From Mesorhizobium sp. LSHC420B00 (GTDB lineage Bacteria > Pseudomonadota > Alphaproteobacteria > Rhizobiales > Rhizobiaceae): a stretch of DNA of 45,384 nt. Shown here in pieces: positions 43,323 to 45,384 of the stretch. Under the pieces are notes generated by a model. That model searched no databases and was not told the DNA's origin. It saw only the letters and a program-made list of their open reading frames with translations. The first letter of the stretch is position 1, and each line of letters begins with the position of its first letter. The position numbers were made by a program, and so were the translations under genes. Where the stretch lies: NCBI RefSeq assembly GCF_000503055.1, contig NZ_AYVY01000001.1, positions 1-45,384 of the forward strand. The letters are read 5' to 3'.

Positions 43323-44885
43323 ATGAAAACAGCCAATCATCCCGACACCGTCCTGATTGTCGATTTCGGCAGCCAGTTCACTCAGCTGATTGCCCGCCGC
43401 ATTCGCGAGGCCGGCGTCTTTTCCGAGATCGTGCCCTTCCAGTCGGCTGAGGCGGCGTTCAAGCGCATCAATCCAAAGGCGGTGATCCTGTCCGGCGGTC
43501 CGGCCTCGACCAGCGACATCGGCAGTCCGCGCGCGCCACAGATCGTCTTCGACGCCGGCGTGCCGGTGCTCGGCATCTGCTATGGCCAGATGGCGATGTG
43601 CGTGCAGATGGGCGGCGTCGCCGAAAGCTCCGACCATCGCGAGTTCGGCCGCGCCTTCGTCGAGATCGCCAAGGACAGCCCGTTGTTCGAGGGCCTGTGG
43701 GCGCCCGGCCAGCGCCACCAGGTGTGGATGAGCCATGGCGACCGTGTCATCTCCCTGCCGAAGGGATTCGAGGTGCTCGGAAAATCGGAGGGCTCGCCCT
43801 TCGCCATCTTCGGCAATGTCGAGCGCAAGATGTACGGCCTCATGTTCCACCCCGAAGTGGTGCACACGCCGGACGGCGCCAGGCTGCTCCAAAACTTCGT
43901 CCACAACATCGCCGGCATCGAAGGCGACTGGACGATGCGGGCCTACCGTGAGCACGCGGTCGAGACGATCCGCAAGCAGGTCGGCAAGGGCAAGGTGATC
44001 TGCGCGCTTTCGGGCGGCGTCGATTCCTCGGTCGCGGCCCTGCTGATCCACGAGGCGGTCGGCGATCAGCTGACCTGCATCCTCGTCGACCACGGGCTGA
44101 TGCGCAAGGACGAGGCGGCCGGCGTGGTGGAGATGTTTCGCCAGCACTACAATCTGCCGCTGATCCTGGTCGATGCTTCGGACCGTTTTATCGGCGCGCT
44201 CGAGGGCGAGTCGGATCCGGAGAAGAAGCGCAAGACCATCGGCCGGCTGTTCATTGAAGTGTTCGAGGAGGAGGCCGAGAAGCTCGGCGGCGCCGACTTC
44301 CTGGCGCAAGGCACGCTCTATCCCGACGTCATCGAAAGCGTCTCTTTCACCGGCGGACCGTCGGTGACGATCAAGTCGCACCACAATGTCGGAGGCCTAC
44401 CCGCGCGCATGAACATGCAGCTGGTCGAGCCGCTGCGCGAATTGTTCAAGGACGAGGTGAGGGCGCTCGGCAAGGAGCTCAGCCTGCCCGACAGCTTCAT
44501 CGGCCGGCATCCGTTCCCCGGCCCCGGTCTCGCCATCCGCTGCCCGGGCGGCATCACCCGCGAAAAGCTGGAGATACTGCGCGAGGCCGATGCCATCTAT
44601 CTGGATGAGATCCGCAAGGCCGGCCTCTACGACGCCATCTGGCAGGCCTTCGCCGTGCTGCTGCCGGTGCAGACCGTCGGCGTGATGGGTGACGGCCGCA
44701 CCTACGAATTCGTCTGCGCGCTGCGCGCCGTCACCTCGGTCGACGGCATGACGGCCGACTTCTACCATTACGACATGGCATTCCTGGGCGCCGCCGCCAC
44801 CCGCATCATCAACGAGGTGCGCGGCATCAACCGCGTCGTCTACGACGTGACGAGCAAACCGCCAGGCACGATCGAGTGGGAGTGA
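43323..44885 (+). CDS. guaA: GMP synthase (glutamine-hydrolysing)
   Basis: Converts XMP to GMP with glutamine and ATP (EC 6.3.5.2), 520 aa from the ATG at 43323. N-terminal glutaminase: [17 protein letters not shown] with the nucleophile Cys and [12 protein letters not shown] with His and Glu. ATP pyrophosphatase: [20 protein letters not shown] (P-loop). C-terminal dimer domain: [20 protein letters not shown] and the family end KPPGTIEWE. Length and order are standard. Upstream gap (86 bp) shows no obvious riboswitch. Confidence 0.97.
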   Translation: MKTANHPDTVLIVDFGSQFTQLIARRIREAGVFSEIVPFQSAEAAFKRINPKAVILSGGPASTSDIGSPRAPQIVFDAGVPVLGICYGQMAMCVQMGGVAESSDHREFGRAFVEIAKDSPLFEGLWAPGQRHQVWMSHGDRVISLPKGFEVLGKSEGSPFAIFGNVERKMYGLMFHPEVVHTPDGARLLQNFVHNIAGIEGDWTMRAYREHAVETIRKQVGKGKVICALSGGVDSSVAALLIHEAVGDQLTCILVDHGLMRKDEAAGVVEMFRQHYNLPLILVDASDRFIGALEGESDPEKKRKTIGRLFIEVFEEEAEKLGGADFLAQGTLYPDVIESVSFTGGPSVTIKSHHNVGGLPARMNMQLVEPLRELFKDEVRALGKELSLPDSFIGRHPFPGPGLAIRCPGGITREKLEILREADAIYLDEIRKAGLYDAIWQAFAVLLPVQTVGVMGDGRTYEFVCALRAVTSVDGMTADFYHYDMAFLGAAATRIINEVRGINRVVYDVTSKPPGTIEWE

Positions 44886-44937
44886 GGAGGGAGTGCGGTG
44901 GAGTAGTATCGGATAGCAGAGGACACTCGAGCGAATC

Positions 44938-45132
44938 CTAGGCCATCGATAGCAGCCGATAGGTTCTAGGCGACCGGCAGATCTGCCGCTGTGTCGGGCG
45001 TCTCCCCGCTCTTCGAACGGCGCCCATACTCCGTCGGGCCCACCCCAACCTTCGCGACTTTGTGGCCTTCAAATATTCGGTCGCGCGCTGCTCGAAGAAG
45101 TTAGCGCGCGACCAGTTCTCGGCGTCGACCAC
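44938..45132 (-). other. Unrecognised short reading frame, possibly frameshifted
   Basis: After the stop of the edge gene (45148) the same frame goes on with SIYDRVVDAENWSRANFFEQ and ATEYLKATKS; from a GTG at 45130-45132 it gives 64 codons. In the part after ATKS the +1 frame reads KVGVGPTEYGRRSKSGETPD, which looks more protein-like than the original frame and ends at a stop near 44969. This could be a small gene or a fragment with a one-base shift. I do not recognise the family. The rest of 44886-44937 has no gene. Confidence 0.3.
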
Positions 45133-45147
45133 ACGGTCGTAGATCGA

Positions 45148-45384
45148 TTACTGCTCCTTCTTGAACAGGTCCTGGAAGATGAGCTGGCCCCACGTGCGGC
45201 CGCGTGCGTGAACCAGCGCGCCACCCTCGCTGAGCTTTCCCAGCTTGACGGGTGCGAACCCGAGTTGTTTGGCCAAGGCCGCCACCGGAGCGGTCGCGTC
45301 CTCGTCGTCGCTCGACAGAAAGACGACCCGGTGGCCGCCCTCGACGACCAGGTGATTGAACCCTTTCACGAGCTTGGCGCCGGT
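45148..45384 (-). CDS. NAD(P)-binding oxidoreductase, C-terminal end (partial)
   Basis: 78 codons up to the right edge; the N-terminal part is outside the window, so the GTG at 45369 is not the true start. The frame reads TGAKLVKGFNHLVVEGGHRV, then VFLSSDDEDATAPVAALAKQ and GKLSEGGALVHARGRTWGQL, and ends FKKEQ. This matches the C-terminal half of the NADPH-dependent F420 reductase-like / NAD-binding family (KGFN motif, DD...A..L...GF..V..G.L). Known members reduce flavins or F420; this cannot be decided here. Confidence 0.72.
   Translation of the reverse strand, partial: TGAKLVKGFNHLVVEGGHRVVFLSSDDEDATAPVAALAKQLGFAPVKLGKLSEGGALVHARGRTWGQLIFQDLFKKEQ

Noticed and set aside
43068..44384. 438-codon minus-strand open frame
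   Set aside because: Antisense to guaA; composition rich in His, Arg and Asp as expected for a mirrored frame.

Overview
The window reads as chromosomal DNA of a high-G+C alphaproteobacterium of the order Hyphomicrobiales, most like Mesorhizobium. Reasons: the rhizobial-type gene set (short HisG with HisZ, alphaproteobacterial HisRS, plant/alpha-type glutamate-cysteine ligase, DUF1127, DUF937 and DUF3422 proteins), heavy use of GCC/GGC/CTG codons, and several families of palindromic intergenic repeats typical of rhizobial genomes. No rRNA, tRNA, CRISPR array, insertion sequence, integrase or prophage gene was recognised. The genus is an inference from style, not from a search.

Layout. 1-5000: start of xseA (leaves the window on the left), a LysR regulator divergent from an MFS drug-type exporter, a second LysR regulator divergent from a DUF1127 protein. 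5100-10440: DUF937 repeat protein, gshA, rsmE, an unrecognised CxxC protein, a class I glutamine amidotransferase and a small secreted peptide gene. 10466-19812: a 2-hydroxy-acid oxidation region: lldD with a phosphatase gene downstream and a FadR-type regulator upstream, a DUF3422 protein, then glcD, glcE, a small membrane protein and glcF. Two matching palindromes, one at the regulator promoter and one at the glcD promoter, suggest that the regulator controls both lactate and glycolate oxidation. 19825-23036: a FolD with unusual catalytic positions, an L,D-transpeptidase, tag and a small membrane protein. 23247-26801: hisS, hisZ and hisG on one strand. 27299-30253: an acyl-CoA ligase and a ChaA-type cation/proton antiporter.

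30254-36305 looks accessory: a broken alpha/beta-hydrolase gene, a TetR regulator divergent from a thioredoxin-reductase-like flavoprotein and an isoprenylcysteine methyltransferase-like protein around a 26-bp palindrome, a cupin gene, and a two-gene unit for two exported proteins of unknown function (one coiled coil, one Gly/Ser/Ala rich). A 63-bp dispersed repeat lies on both sides of the cupin and exported-protein genes. 36306-45384 is housekeeping again: oxyR/katG, aqpZ, an RsmB-family methyltransferase, a thioesterase, an MTA/SAH nucleosidase, guaA and, at the right edge, the end of an NAD(P)-binding oxidoreductase gene.

The best candidates for new biology are the shared FadR-family operators that join the lld and glc genes, the TetR/flavoprotein/methyltransferase divergon, the FolD variant lacking the catalytic lysine, the exported-protein pair between direct repeats, and a sharp low-G+C block inside hisS. 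No wholly new multi-gene defence or mobile system was seen.
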